Assembly: GCA_030646295.1 (NCBI GenBank)
Contig: JAUSND010000019.1
Coordinates: forward strand, 62,001 to 126,000
Direction of reading: 5' to 3'
Length of the DNA stretch: 64,000 nt
From: Moraxellaceae bacterium
Lineage (GTDB): Bacteria > Pseudomonadota > Gammaproteobacteria > Pseudomonadales > Moraxellaceae
Shown: piece by piece, positions 45,797-56,143 of the stretch
Layout: every line of letters begins with the position of its first letter
Position numbering within the stretch: position 1 is the stretch's first letter
Made by a program: the position numbers and the translations under genes
Notes under the pieces: model-generated
Told to the model about the DNA's origin: nothing
The model's database searches: none
What the model saw: the letters and a program-made list of their open reading frames with translations, nothing else

Positions 45797-45889
45797 AGAA
45801 CCTCCTTTGTTTAGAGTTAGCGCCATTTTCCGGGACTTGTGTCCATCGCCCAACGCCAGGCCCAACGCCAGCGTGCGGACAGGGTGTGA

Positions 45890-47032
<1,143 letters not shown>

Positions 47033-47157
47033 CCGGACTCGCTGAACGGGTGACCCGGGGTGATGATCTCCCCACTCTGCTGTTTCGCGCGGTTTTGCCT
47101 TGCATCTCCCGTCCTGATCAATGCCTTCGGTCAGGGAGGGTGGCAAGGAAATGAATG

Positions 47158-47179
47158 AGCCGGCAGTGCCGGCTTTTTT
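47158..47179 (+). terminator. rho-independent terminator between mreB and mreC
   Basis: A 7-bp stem (agccggc/gccggct, 47158-47164 with 47168-47174) with a 3-base loop runs into a six-T tract (47174-47179). It probably lowers mreCD expression relative to mreB. Confidence 0.8.
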
Positions 47180-47236
47180 GTTAGCACTGTTTCAGTATCA
47201 GCACTGTTGCACTAAACGGACTCAAGGAGAGCCATC

Positions 47237-48106
47237 ATCGAAACCACGCTTTTCAGCAAAACCTCTAACGGCGGCTATAGCCTGCTGTTTGCGGCCTTGT
47301 TGGCAGCGGGCCTGATGTTTGTTGATGTGCGCTTTCATTTTGTCACCGAGCCGGTGCGCTTCCAGATCAACGGGCTGCTCTCGCCGGTTTACAGCATGAT
47401 GAGCTGGCCGGGACGCTTGTCCAATGTGACGACCGAGGTCGCGCTGGATGAAACCGAACTGCGTGCGGAAAACTCCTACCTGAAAAGCCAGTTGCTGGTG
47501 CTGTCCGGACGCCTGCAGAAATTCTCCGAGCTGGCAGCAGAAAATGCCCGCCTGCGTGGCCTGATTGATTCCACGCTGGTGGTTGATGGACGTGTCCTGA
47601 TTGCCGAGATCATCGGTGTGGATGCCGATCCGTTCCGGCACATCATCCTGGTCAACAAGGGGCTGGATGCCGGTGCCTATGTGGGGCAACCCATTCTGGA
47701 TGCCCGCGGCCTGATGGGGCAGATCATCGAGGTGGGGCCTACCACCTCACGTGCGATGCTGATTGCTGATCGTGAGCACGCGGTTCCGGTACGCATTGCG
47801 CGTAACGGTGTGCGTGCGATTGTGGCGGGCACTGGCGAGATAGATCAGTTGCGCCTGCAGTATGTGCCCGAGTCGGCTGATGTGAAGGTAGGTGACCAGT
47901 TGCTGAGCTCCGGGCTGGGCATGCGTTATCCGGCCGGCTATCCGGTCGGTGTGGTGACACGGGTGGGCAAGAGTGGCACCGGCGAATTTGCTGAAATTGA
48001 TGCAAAGCCATCGGCAGAGCTTGATCGCAGTCGTCATGTGCTGTTGCTCTTCAATCGTCCGCTGCGGGTCGAGAATGCCGCTGCTGACGCAACGGGAGCA
48101 CAATAA
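47237..48106 (+). CDS. mreC: rod-shape protein MreC (apparent non-ATG start)
   Basis: MreC is a bitopic inner-membrane protein linking MreB with the periplasmic cell-wall machinery. The frame shows a TM segment (YSLLFAALLAAGLMFVDV), a coiled coil (ALDETELRAENSYLKSQLL) and the beta-rich periplasmic domain (AEIIGVDADPFRHIILVNKG). A strong AAGGAG lies at 47224-47229, but the codons at the right spacing are ATC ATC (47234, 47237). The frame is closed by TAA at 47213 and has no ATG, GTG or TTG before 47297. The TTG at 47297 would cut the TM segment. So an ATC start or a local sequence change is likely. Confidence 0.88.
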   Translation: METTLFSKTSNGGYSLLFAALLAAGLMFVDVRFHFVTEPVRFQINGLLSPVYSMMSWPGRLSNVTTEVALDETELRAENSYLKSQLLVLSGRLQKFSELAAENARLRGLIDSTLVVDGRVLIAEIIGVDADPFRHIILVNKGLDAGAYVGQPILDARGLMGQIIEVGPTTSRAMLIADREHAVPVRIARNGVRAIVAGTGEIDQLRLQYVPESADVKVGDQLLSSGLGMRYPAGYPVGVVTRVGKSGTGEFAEIDAKPSAELDRSRHVLLLFNRPLRVENAAADATGAQ

Positions 48107-48576
48107 TGTCTCGTCGTCCCAGTACACTGGTGGCACTGCCGCTGAGTTTTTTCATTGCTTTCCTGCTGGTGGCGCTGCCCTTGCCACAGGCCATCAGCTA
48201 CTGGCGGCCCGAACTGGTCATGATGGTGCTGGTGTTCTGGGTGCTGAATGAGCCAGGCAAGGTCGGTGTGTGGACGGCGTTCACCCTGGGGCTGCTGCTG
48301 GATGTGCTGATGGCTACCACCTTTGGCGTGCATCCGCTAATGCTGGCCGTGATCGCATATCTCACCCGGCTTTCGTATCGCTGGGTAACCGTTTTCTCGC
48401 TCTGGCAAACCGGTGGGCTGGTGTTTGCACTGGTGCTGGCGGGTTTGATCGTCAAGCGCATTTTGCTGGGTATTCTGGGCGAAGGAACAGACTCGCTTCT
48501 GTACTGGGCTCCTGCATTGACCAGTGCGCTGGTGTGGCCCACCGTCATGTTTACCCTTCGCCGCTTCACGCGTTGA
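48106..48576 (+). CDS. mreD: rod-shape protein MreD
   Basis: This 156-residue inner-membrane protein has about five hydrophobic segments (for example LSFFIAFLLVALPLPQAISY and WTAFTLGLLLDVLMATTFG). It partners MreC in the elongasome. Its ATG overlaps the mreC stop by one base (TAATG). Confidence 0.93.
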   Translation: MSRRPSTLVALPLSFFIAFLLVALPLPQAISYWRPELVMMVLVFWVLNEPGKVGVWTAFTLGLLLDVLMATTFGVHPLMLAVIAYLTRLSYRWVTVFSLWQTGGLVFALVLAGLIVKRILLGILGEGTDSLLYWAPALTSALVWPTVMFTLRRFTR

Positions 48577-48687
48577 TCGTCCGGCTGACCGGCTTCAATA
48601 CCTTCCTTTGATCTGATTGTTCTTCTCCGCGCGTTTTTCCCGGTGTCCGGTTATATTGGGGGCTTGTCCTGTCCTGTGAACCTCGCC

Positions 48688-49266
48688 ATGTATCCGCCCC
48701 CCCTGTTTCTGGCTTCCACATCCCCTCGTCGTCGTGAGTTGCTGGAGCAGGTCGGGCTGCAGTTTTCGGTGCTGCGGGTGGATGTTGACGAGTCGGTGCG
48801 CGACGGCGAGCGTCCCGCGGATTATGTGTTGCGTCTGGCGTACGAGAAGGCGCAGGCCGGGTTGGCGCAGCTGACCACTGGCGTCGTGATTGCGGCGGAT
48901 ACGTCGGTGGTGGTGGATGATGTCGTGCTGGGCAAGCCGGCATCAGAGGCAGAGGCTGTGGAGATGTGGTTGCGGCTCTCGGGGCGTACCCATCAGGTAT
49001 TGACGGGTGTAGCTGTCGGTGATGGTCGTCATGTCGATACGGTAATGGTGTCCACGCGCGTACATTTCCGGCCGATCAGCCGCGAAGAAATGCATGCCTA
49101 CTGGCTGACGGGCGAGCCGCGTGACAAGGCGGGTGCTTATGCCATTCAGGGGCGCGGTGCGATTTTTGTGGATGCAATCGAGGGCGGCTACAGTAATGTT
49201 GTCGGCCTGCCGCTGACGGAGACAGCATCGTTGCTGGCGCGCTTCGGCATACGGGTTCTGGGGTAA
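48688..49266 (+). CDS. maf: Maf-family nucleotide pyrophosphatase
   Basis: Maf hydrolyses non-canonical or pyrimidine nucleoside triphosphates (dTTP/UTP-type in YhdE-like members). The 192-residue protein begins with the Maf signature LFLASTSPRRRELLEQVGL. It contains VIAADTSVVVDDVVLGKP and AYAIQGRGAIFVDAIEGGYSN. Location after mreBCD and before rng is the conserved gammaproteobacterial order. Confidence 0.94.
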   Translation: MYPPPLFLASTSPRRRELLEQVGLQFSVLRVDVDESVRDGERPADYVLRLAYEKAQAGLAQLTTGVVIAADTSVVVDDVVLGKPASEAEAVEMWLRLSGRTHQVLTGVAVGDGRHVDTVMVSTRVHFRPISREEMHAYWLTGEPRDKAGAYAIQGRGAIFVDAIEGGYSNVVGLPLTETASLLARFGIRVLG

Positions 49267-49274
49267 TCAAGCAT

Positions 49275-50741
49275 ATGTCTGAAGAAATCCTGATTAACGT
49301 GACGCCGATGGAGTGCCGGGTGGCGCTGGTCGAGAACGGCATTGTGCAGGAACTGTTTGTCGAGCGTACGGCGCGACGCGGACTGGTCGGCAACATCTAC
49401 AAGGGTCGGGTGGTTCGTGTGTTGCCCGGCATGCAGGCGGCATTTGTAGAACTCGGTTTGTCACGGACCGCCTTTATTCATGCCAACGACATTGTCTGGC
49501 CAAAGGCCGATGGCGAGCGCACACCAGTAATTTCCGAGCTGCTGCATGAGGGACAGAATGTCATCGTGCAGGTCATGAAAGACATGATGGGCAGCAAGGG
49601 TGCACGGCTGACCACAGACCTGTCGATTCCCTCGCGTTATCTGGTCTACATGCCGAAAGGCGAGCATGTGGGGGTGTCGCAACGCATTGAAGACGAGACA
49701 GAGCGTGATCGTCTGAAAAACCTTATCCGCCAGCTCAAGGCCGAAAGCCCCGACACGGAGAGTGGCGGGTTCATTGTGCGTACCGTTGCAGAAGGTGTGA
49801 GCGAGCATGAGCTGCGCCGTGACATGCAGTTTCTTGTCAAGCTCTGGCGCTGGATACAGGAGCGTTGTGCAAGTGCAGGATCGGCATCGCTGATCTATGA
49901 AGAGTTGCCGCTTTTCCTGCGGACTTTACGTGATCTGGTAAATGCCGATGTTGAAAAGATACTGATCGATTCGCGTGAAACCCATGCCAAGGTCAACGAA
50001 TTCGTGCATGAGTTCATGCCACAGATGCATGAGCGTCTTGAGCATTATCCGGGCGAGCGTCCCCTGTTTGATCTTTACAATATTGAGGATGACCTGCAGA
50101 AGGCGTTGCAGCGCAAGGTCATGCTGAAGTCGGGCGGTTATCTGATCATCGACCAGACCGAGGCGATGACTACAGTGGACGTGAATACCGGTTCATTCGT
50201 CGGTACGCGCAATCTGGAAGATACGGTTTTCAAGACCAATCTTGAAGCAACGCATGTCATTGCCAGGCAGCTCAGGCTACGCAATCTTGGTGGCATCATC
50301 ATCATCGACTTCATCGACATGGAGGAGCTTGAGCACCGGCAGCAGGTGTTGCGCAGCTTTGAGCGGATGCTGGTGCGTGATCATGCCAAGACCAAGATTA
50401 CCCAGGTGTCGGAGCTTGGTCTGGTAGAGATGACCCGCAAGCGCACGCGCGAGTCACTCGAACATCTCCTGTGTGAAACCTGTCCGGCATGCCAGGGCCG
50501 GGGCACGGTGAAGACGGCGGAAACCGTTTGCTACGAGATTTTTCGTGAAATCCTGCGTGAGGCGCGCGCGTATGATGCTGCGCATGGTTACCGTGTGGTG
50601 GCCAACCAGAAGGTGATTGATCGCTTGCTGGGTGAAGAGTCTGCAGCGGTGGCGGATCTGGAGTTGTTCATCGGCAAACCGATCCGCTTCTCGGTAGAGG
50701 CGCTTTATACCCAGGAGCAGTTTGATATCGTGCTGCTCTGA
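49275..50741 (+). CDS. rng: ribonuclease G
   Basis: RNase G is an endonuclease of the RNase E family, acting in 16S rRNA 5'-end maturation and mRNA decay. The 488-residue protein has an N-terminal S1 domain (GLVGNIYKGRVVRVLPGMQAAF). The catalytic aspartate region is TTVDVNTGSFVG and IIIIDFIDMEE. The zinc-link motif is CETCPACQGRGTV. The long RNase E scaffold C-terminus is absent, so it is RNase G. Confidence 0.96.
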   Translation: MSEEILINVTPMECRVALVENGIVQELFVERTARRGLVGNIYKGRVVRVLPGMQAAFVELGLSRTAFIHANDIVWPKADGERTPVISELLHEGQNVIVQVMKDMMGSKGARLTTDLSIPSRYLVYMPKGEHVGVSQRIEDETERDRLKNLIRQLKAESPDTESGGFIVRTVAEGVSEHELRRDMQFLVKLWRWIQERCASAGSASLIYEELPLFLRTLRDLVNADVEKILIDSRETHAKVNEFVHEFMPQMHERLEHYPGERPLFDLYNIEDDLQKALQRKVMLKSGGYLIIDQTEAMTTVDVNTGSFVGTRNLEDTVFKTNLEATHVIARQLRLRNLGGIIIIDFIDMEELEHRQQVLRSFERMLVRDHAKTKITQVSELGLVEMTRKRTRESLEHLLCETCPACQGRGTVKTAETVCYEIFREILREARAYDAAHGYRVVANQKVIDRLLGEESAAVADLELFIGKPIRFSVEALYTQEQFDIVLL

Positions 50742-50842
50742 CGGGTACCCGGAGTGAGCATGCGTTGCAACAATCATGCGACAGGCTTTTTCCGGGGTCG
50801 CGCTATCATTCCTTATTGTCCCGATCTTGATGGAATTTCCCT

Positions 50843-53800
50843 GTGGCCCTGAACTGGCACACCATGCGACATGCTGCCCTGTGGGGCTGGCACCAGCTGC
50901 TTACCCTGGCGCTGGTCCTGCTGGTGCTGGTGGCCATTGTGGTGGGGCTTGGTCGTCAGTTTGCCCCGGTGACCAGCCGCTATCATGCGGAAATCGAGGC
51001 AAAACTGACGCAGGTGATCGGTCTGCCGGTTCGTATCGAGCGGGTGACGGGCAGCTGGCAGGGAGTGACACCCTTTTTTCTGGTGGAGGGGCTGCGCCTG
51101 CAGAACCCGGCTGCGCCGGCGTCAACGTTGCTGCTGATTCCCCGTCTGGAGTTGCGTCCCTCGCTCTGGCAAAGCCTTGTTTCGCTGGAGCCGCGCATTG
51201 ATGTGCGCGTTCGTGGTCTTGATCTCCACTTTGACCAGTTGCCTGACGGGCAGTTGCGGCTGCGGGAGATGGCATCACTGGCCCGGACGGATCCTGCGGC
51301 CGCAAAACGTGCGGTACAGGCCGCCCTGAGGCAGCCCTTGCTGGCGATCGAGGACAGCCGGCTTGAGCTTGCCCTGCAGGGGTATCCCGTTCTTCACTTC
51401 AATCGCATCAATCTGGTCAATCGCAATGATGGCCGTAGCCATCGCCTGGCGGGCGATGTGCTGCTGGAGGGCATGACACATCCGGCGGCCATCAACATGA
51501 GTCTGCAGGGTGAGCCGACCGAGTGGCACAAAGGGGCGCTGGTGGCTTGGCTAAGCCTCCCGGCCATGCAGCTTGATGCCTGGTTGCCACGTGCGGATGT
51601 GGCTGGCATCGGCCTGCAGCAGGTAACCGGTGGCGGCGAGTTCTGGCTGAATTTTAGCCGTGGGCGGCTGGTGGCATTGCGGGCGCGGCCACGGTTGAGT
51701 CAGGTGGTGTTCCGCAGCCGTCATGGCAATCATGTTCTTAATTCCGTACGTGGCGAGCTTGCCTGGGCCCTTGCAGACAAGGGGTGGACGCTGTCGGCGC
51801 AGCATCTGGCGGCACGGGTGGACAACATTGCCTGGCCGGCGTCCGCCGTGGCGATTGCGGGCAAGTCCGGTGAGCTGACGGTGGCTGTGGCGGGTCTGGA
51901 TGTGGCCCCGGCAGCCCTGCTGGCCAACCGTTTGCCCTTGCCGGCAAGCCTTGCCGACTGGATGCGTGAAGCGACCCCGGTGGGCCGGATTCCTGCATTG
52001 ATGGTGTCGTTGTCCTCCGATGCAGAAGGGCAATGGTCTCCGCGCCTGATCAGTACCCGTTTCGAACGTATTGGCCTGCATGCCACGAGCCGCTTTCCCG
52101 GTGGCAGCAACCTGACCGGCTGGGCGCGCTGGACGCCGGAGCAGACACTGCTGTCGCTGGATACAAAAGCCGGTGGGCTGGACCTGAGGCAGGTTTTTCG
52201 CGAGCCGGTCGCGCTGGACTATCTGCAGGGGGTGGTCCGCATGCGGGCCAGTCCGGAGCGCTGGCGTCTGGAAAGCGACCGGCTGCTGGTGAAAAACCCC
52301 GATGCGACAGGTCAGGCTGTGTTGCGTGTAGATATTCCCCGTGCCGATCCTCATGCCGCCGAGCTGTCCTTGATGGCCCGGCTGACCAATGCCCGTGTGG
52401 CCAGCACCTGGCGTTACGTGCCGTGGCCCCCTGCGGGTGACAAGGCAATTGACTGGTTACGGCGAGCGCTGGTGGCAGGTACGGTGACGCGGGGAGACTT
52501 CCTGTTCGACGGACCGGTGTCGCACCGGGACGGGCAGCCTCCGATGCGGCAGCTGATGCGTTTCGAGGTGAGTGGGGCCACGCTGGATTACCTGCCGGGA
52601 TGGCCTGCACTGCAAAAGCTTGATGGTGTGGTAACCATCGATGGGCGGGGCCTGAAGGTCGAGGGGCAGCAGGCCAGCCTGCTTGATGCAACCGTGGCTC
52701 ATGCGCTGCGGGCGGATATTCCGGACCTGCGGCATCCCCGTCTGGCGGTGAGCGGCGATCTCCAGTCGTCCGGGCCGGATCTTGTCCGGCTGTTCAGGGA
52801 GAGTCCTTTGCGTGGGTATACGGGGTCGCTTTCGGAGATCCTGCAGATCAAGGGTGCCCTGCACGGACAACTGATGCTTGATATCCCTCTGGCCTCGCAG
52901 ACGCATACGGCGGATGTCAGCGTAAAGGCCATGCTGGACGAAAACCAGCTGGTCCTGCCCGGGCAGTCCTTGCGGGTCGATGGTTTGCGAGGGGAGGTGC
53001 GCTATAGCACCAAAGGCGGACTGACAGCAGGTGCCCTCAGCGGACGTATGCTGGGCGCACCGGTCACGGCAAGAATCGGCAGCGCAGTCCGCAAGGGCGC
53101 GTTGCAGCAGGTGCAGGTGGATGTCGACGGGCGCGTCGGCGTGACCGCCCTGCAGGAATGGCTGGGTGGCCCGCTCTGGCAGGCGCTCAGTGGTGAGGCA
53201 CCCTATCAGGCGCGTATCAGAATTCCTGCGGGCAAGCAGCCCGCCCAGTTACAGGTGACCTCGTCGCTGGCCGGCATGAGCATTCTTCTGCCGGCGCCGT
53301 TGGGCAAGGGAGCGACACCTCTTCCCTTCCGTCTCCAGTCTTCGCTGGGTGGTGTGGAGCAGATGGCACGTCTGCAACTGGGGCGTCAGTTGAGTGGGGG
53401 GCTGGTTTGGCGTGACGGTGTATTCAATGCAGCCCTGCTCAGGCTAGACAGCAATGATGTTGGCTGGCCATCCGCTCCCGGCATCGAGATTGAAGGCAGG
53501 GTTCCCAGACTGTCCCTGGCGGACTGGCAGCCATGGCTCGATCGCCTGCAGAAAAGCACGTCCATGACTGCGGCCAGTGCCAGATTGCCCGAGCTGACAC
53601 GGCTTGAGGTCGAGGCGCGCGAGATGGAGGCCAATGGCTGGCGTCTTGGCAACGCCCGGTTGGCCGTGAAAAGGGAGGCTGCCGCATGGCGCGTCGGACT
53701 GACCAATGAGGATCTGGCCGGCACAGTGCTGTGGCCGGATGCGGAAGGCAAGGAGTGCGAACTGGCGATCACGCGGTTGCACTGGCCCTTGCCGGGTATG

Positions 53801-54703
53801 CCGGACACAGTCGCAGCTGTTTCCGGCAATGCAGCGTTGCCTTCCACCAGGCCGGTCAGTGTGAGTATCGACGGGTTGCGCATGCGCCAGTATCCGGGGT
53901 TTGGCCAGATGTCCGGAGCGGTCCGGCTGTCGCCCAGCCCTTATGGTGTGCGCATGGATGAATTGAAGGTCAGGACAGCAGTTGCTGCTTTTGACGGGCG
54001 CCTCGACTGGCAGTGGCGCGGCGGTGACAGCACACGCCTGCGCGGGGTGGCGACGAGCCAGGATGTGGCCGGCTTGCTCAAGGCCTTGCGCTTTGCCCCC
54101 ACGCTGGACAGTCCGAAGGCGCGGGCAGAGGTGGATCTGTCATGGCCTTCCTCGCCACAGTCCATTGCCCTGAAAGGACTGGATGGCACGCTTGCCGTGC
54201 GTATTGAAAGCGGCCGCCTGCTTAACGTGAATGCGGCCACCAGCGCCAGTCGCGTCTTCGGGCTGGTTGATATTGAAAACATTCGTCGCCGTCTCCGTGG
54301 CGATTTCTCTGATGTGCTGCTCAAAGGGCTCTCCTTTGATGCAGTCACGCTGAATGGCAGCCTGCAGTCGGGGCAAATGCCGCGTGCGGTGTTCGATCTC
54401 AAGGGGCCGTCACTTTCTGCTCATGGCGAGGGACAGCTGGATCTGGCCGGGCAAAAAATGGATCAGCTGTTTACGGTGAATGTGCCGGTATCCAGTGCCG
54501 TACCGCTGGCTGCCGTGGTGGTGGCAGGGCCTCTTGTCGGTGGCGCGGTCGCTGCAGCCGAACTGGCCCTGAAGCGGCAGATCGAGAAAGCCACTGTCAT
54601 GCATTATCGTATTTCGGGAGACTGGAGTACCCCGCTGGTGGAGAAGGTGGGCGCTAAATCCCGTCCTGCAATTCCTCCACAGGCATCAGGAGCGCAACCG
54701 TGA
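50843..54703 (+). CDS. yhdP: AsmA-like phospholipid transport protein YhdP
   Basis: This very long protein (1286 residues) has one N-terminal membrane helix (LLTLALVLLVLVAIVVGL). A periplasmic, repeat-like beta-rich region of the AsmA/TamB type follows, of the kind that bridges the envelope and moves phospholipids to the outer membrane. The end of the protein, with LVGGAVAAAELALKRQIE, is typical of YhdP. Start: a GTG at 50843 is assumed; ATG 50864 is the alternative. Its TGA overlaps the GTG of the following nitrilase gene. Confidence 0.9.
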   Translation: MALNWHTMRHAALWGWHQLLTLALVLLVLVAIVVGLGRQFAPVTSRYHAEIEAKLTQVIGLPVRIERVTGSWQGVTPFFLVEGLRLQNPAAPASTLLLIPRLELRPSLWQSLVSLEPRIDVRVRGLDLHFDQLPDGQLRLREMASLARTDPAAAKRAVQAALRQPLLAIEDSRLELALQGYPVLHFNRINLVNRNDGRSHRLAGDVLLEGMTHPAAINMSLQGEPTEWHKGALVAWLSLPAMQLDAWLPRADVAGIGLQQVTGGGEFWLNFSRGRLVALRARPRLSQVVFRSRHGNHVLNSVRGELAWALADKGWTLSAQHLAARVDNIAWPASAVAIAGKSGELTVAVAGLDVAPAALLANRLPLPASLADWMREATPVGRIPALMVSLSSDAEGQWSPRLISTRFERIGLHATSRFPGGSNLTGWARWTPEQTLLSLDTKAGGLDLRQVFREPVALDYLQGVVRMRASPERWRLESDRLLVKNPDATGQAVLRVDIPRADPHAAELSLMARLTNARVASTWRYVPWPPAGDKAIDWLRRALVAGTVTRGDFLFDGPVSHRDGQPPMRQLMRFEVSGATLDYLPGWPALQKLDGVVTIDGRGLKVEGQQASLLDATVAHALRADIPDLRHPRLAVSGDLQSSGPDLVRLFRESPLRGYTGSLSEILQIKGALHGQLMLDIPLASQTHTADVSVKAMLDENQLVLPGQSLRVDGLRGEVRYSTKGGLTAGALSGRMLGAPVTARIGSAVRKGALQQVQVDVDGRVGVTALQEWLGGPLWQALSGEAPYQARIRIPAGKQPAQLQVTSSLAGMSILLPAPLGKGATPLPFRLQSSLGGVEQMARLQLGRQLSGGLVWRDGVFNAALLRLDSNDVGWPSAPGIEIEGRVPRLSLADWQPWLDRLQKSTSMTAASARLPELTRLEVEAREMEANGWRLGNARLAVKREAAAWRVGLTNEDLAGTVLWPDAEGKECELAITRLHWPLPGMPDTVAAVSGNAALPSTRPVSVSIDGLRMRQYPGFGQMSGAVRLSPSPYGVRMDELKVRTAVAAFDGRLDWQWRGGDSTRLRGVATSQDVAGLLKALRFAPTLDSPKARAEVDLSWPSSPQSIALKGLDGTLAVRIESGRLLNVNAATSASRVFGLVDIENIRRRLRGDFSDVLLKGLSFDAVTLNGSLQSGQMPRAVFDLKGPSLSAHGEGQLDLAGQKMDQLFTVNVPVSSAVPLAAVVVAGPLVGGAVAAAELALKRQIEKATVMHYRISGDWSTPLVEKVGAKSRPAIPPQASGAQP

Positions 54704-55527
54704 GTCATGTCCTGATTGCGGCCATACAGCTCTGCTCTGGGCCTGAGCTGACGACCAATCTTGATGCTGCGGAGCGGCAGTTGCGGGCGGCAGCCGCTGC
54801 CGGCGCACGTCTGGCGGTATTGCCGGAAAATTTTGCCGTGTTTGATGCGGCGCAGTATCGCCAGGTTGCCCGGCAACTCCCCTTGATACTGGCGCGCCTT
54901 GCCGCTCTCGCACGTGAGCTGGACCTGTGGATTGTGGCCGGTACCCTGCCGGCGGCCAGTCGTCCGGATGGTGTGCCGGTGCCGGACGGGCGGGTCAGGA
55001 CTGCCTGCCATGTCATCAGCGCCGCCGGCGAATGCGTGGCACGTTACGACAAGCTTCACCTGTTTGATGTGGATGTGCCGGATTCGCAGGGAGCCTACCG
55101 CGAGTCGACAACCTTCGAGCCTGGCGATGAGGTGGTGTGCGTGGAGACACCCTTCGGCCACATAGGGCTCACGATTTGCTATGACCTGCGCTTTCCCGAG
55201 CTGTTCCGGGCACTGGTGGACAAGGGTGCCGGGCTGGTCACTGTCCCGGCGGCGTTTACCGCCGTCACGGGGGAGGCGCACTGGCAGGTGCTCTTGCGGG
55301 CCCGGGCCATCGAGAACCAGGTCATGGTGGTTGGTGCCGGGCAGGGCGGCTGGCATAACCCGTCGCGCCAGACGTGGGGGCATACGCAGATCATTGATGC
55401 CTGGGGGCGGGTGCTGGCGGAGCAGGTGACCGATGGGGCGGGTTTTGTATTGGCCCGCTGGGACCGCGACGAACAGGTCAGCCTGCAAAACCGCATGCCT
55501 GTACGAAAGCATCGACTAATTCGCTGA
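54700..55527 (+). CDS. carbon-nitrogen hydrolase (Nit1/Nit2-like)
   Basis: The 275-residue nitrilase-superfamily enzyme has the Glu-Lys-Cys triad in LAVLPENFAVF, RYDKLHLFDVDVP and GLTICYDLRFPELF. Similar Nit proteins remove deaminated glutathione or omega-amides. It starts with GTG at 54700, with AGGAG eight bases upstream, and overlaps yhdP. In Pseudomonas the same gene is followed by tldD, which is not found here. Confidence 0.93.
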   Translation: MSHVLIAAIQLCSGPELTTNLDAAERQLRAAAAAGARLAVLPENFAVFDAAQYRQVARQLPLILARLAALARELDLWIVAGTLPAASRPDGVPVPDGRVRTACHVISAAGECVARYDKLHLFDVDVPDSQGAYRESTTFEPGDEVVCVETPFGHIGLTICYDLRFPELFRALVDKGAGLVTVPAAFTAVTGEAHWQVLLRARAIENQVMVVGAGQGGWHNPSRQTWGHTQIIDAWGRVLAEQVTDGAGFVLARWDRDEQVSLQNRMPVRKHRLIR

Positions 55528-55613
55528 CAACCGGGCCGCTTTCAGCTAAATAGGACAGTGACAGGAACAAGACGCCGCTTCAGGCCGGTCCTGCTGTCTC
55601 CCGAGGAAGTCCC

Positions 55614-56078
55614 ATGAGCGATCGTATGTCGGACCATCTGAGTCTGATTCCCATCTTTTCCGGTCTGAATGCCCAGGAGCTACAGACCATTGAAAAGTAC
55701 ATGTTCTTCAACAAGATCGAGCCCGGCGAGTTCGTCTTCAAGGAGGGCGAGAAGGGTGACTATGTCTGCTTTGTTGCCTCGGGTGCGCTCGACGTCATCA
55801 AGTTCAACCAGAATGCCCAGCCGGTTGTCATCACCACACTGGCCAAGGGTGGCTCCATTGGCGAGATGGCGCTGATTGACAAGCTGACCCGCTCTGCCAG
55901 CATTCGCGCCTGCACCTCGTCCAGCCTGATTGTGCTCACGCGCAAGGGCTTCGAGATGATCCTCAAGCTGCACCCGGAAATCGGCATCAAGATCCTCAAG
56001 GGCGTTGCCTCCCTGCTCTCGATCAATTTGCGCAAGACCTCCGACAAGCTGGCCGAGTTCATGCCACCCTTGGCATAA
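55614..56078 (+). CDS. cyclic nucleotide-binding domain protein
   Basis: This 154-residue single-domain protein has a Crp-like cNMP-binding beta-roll: FVFKEGEKGDYVCFVASG and GGSIGEMALIDKLTRSAS (phosphate-binding cassette with Gly-Glu and a later Arg). There is no helix-turn-helix, so it is not a transcription factor by itself; it may regulate a partner. SD is GAGGAAG. It lies upstream of the HMG-CoA reductase gene on the same strand, 65 bases apart. Confidence 0.82.
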   Translation: MSDRMSDHLSLIPIFSGLNAQELQTIEKYMFFNKIEPGEFVFKEGEKGDYVCFVASGALDVIKFNQNAQPVVITTLAKGGSIGEMALIDKLTRSASIRACTSSSLIVLTRKGFEMILKLHPEIGIKILKGVASLLSINLRKTSDKLAEFMPPLA

Positions 56079-56143
56079 GCCGGCAAGCTGCCTGATGCTA
56101 TTGGCGGGCAGCCGCAAACGACATCACAAGAACAACAAAAACA

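Noticed and set aside
45849-45871. 12-base direct repeat (cccaacgccagg) between gatC and mreB
   Set aside because: Only two short copies, no link to a known element; probably slippage in a GC-rich promoter region.
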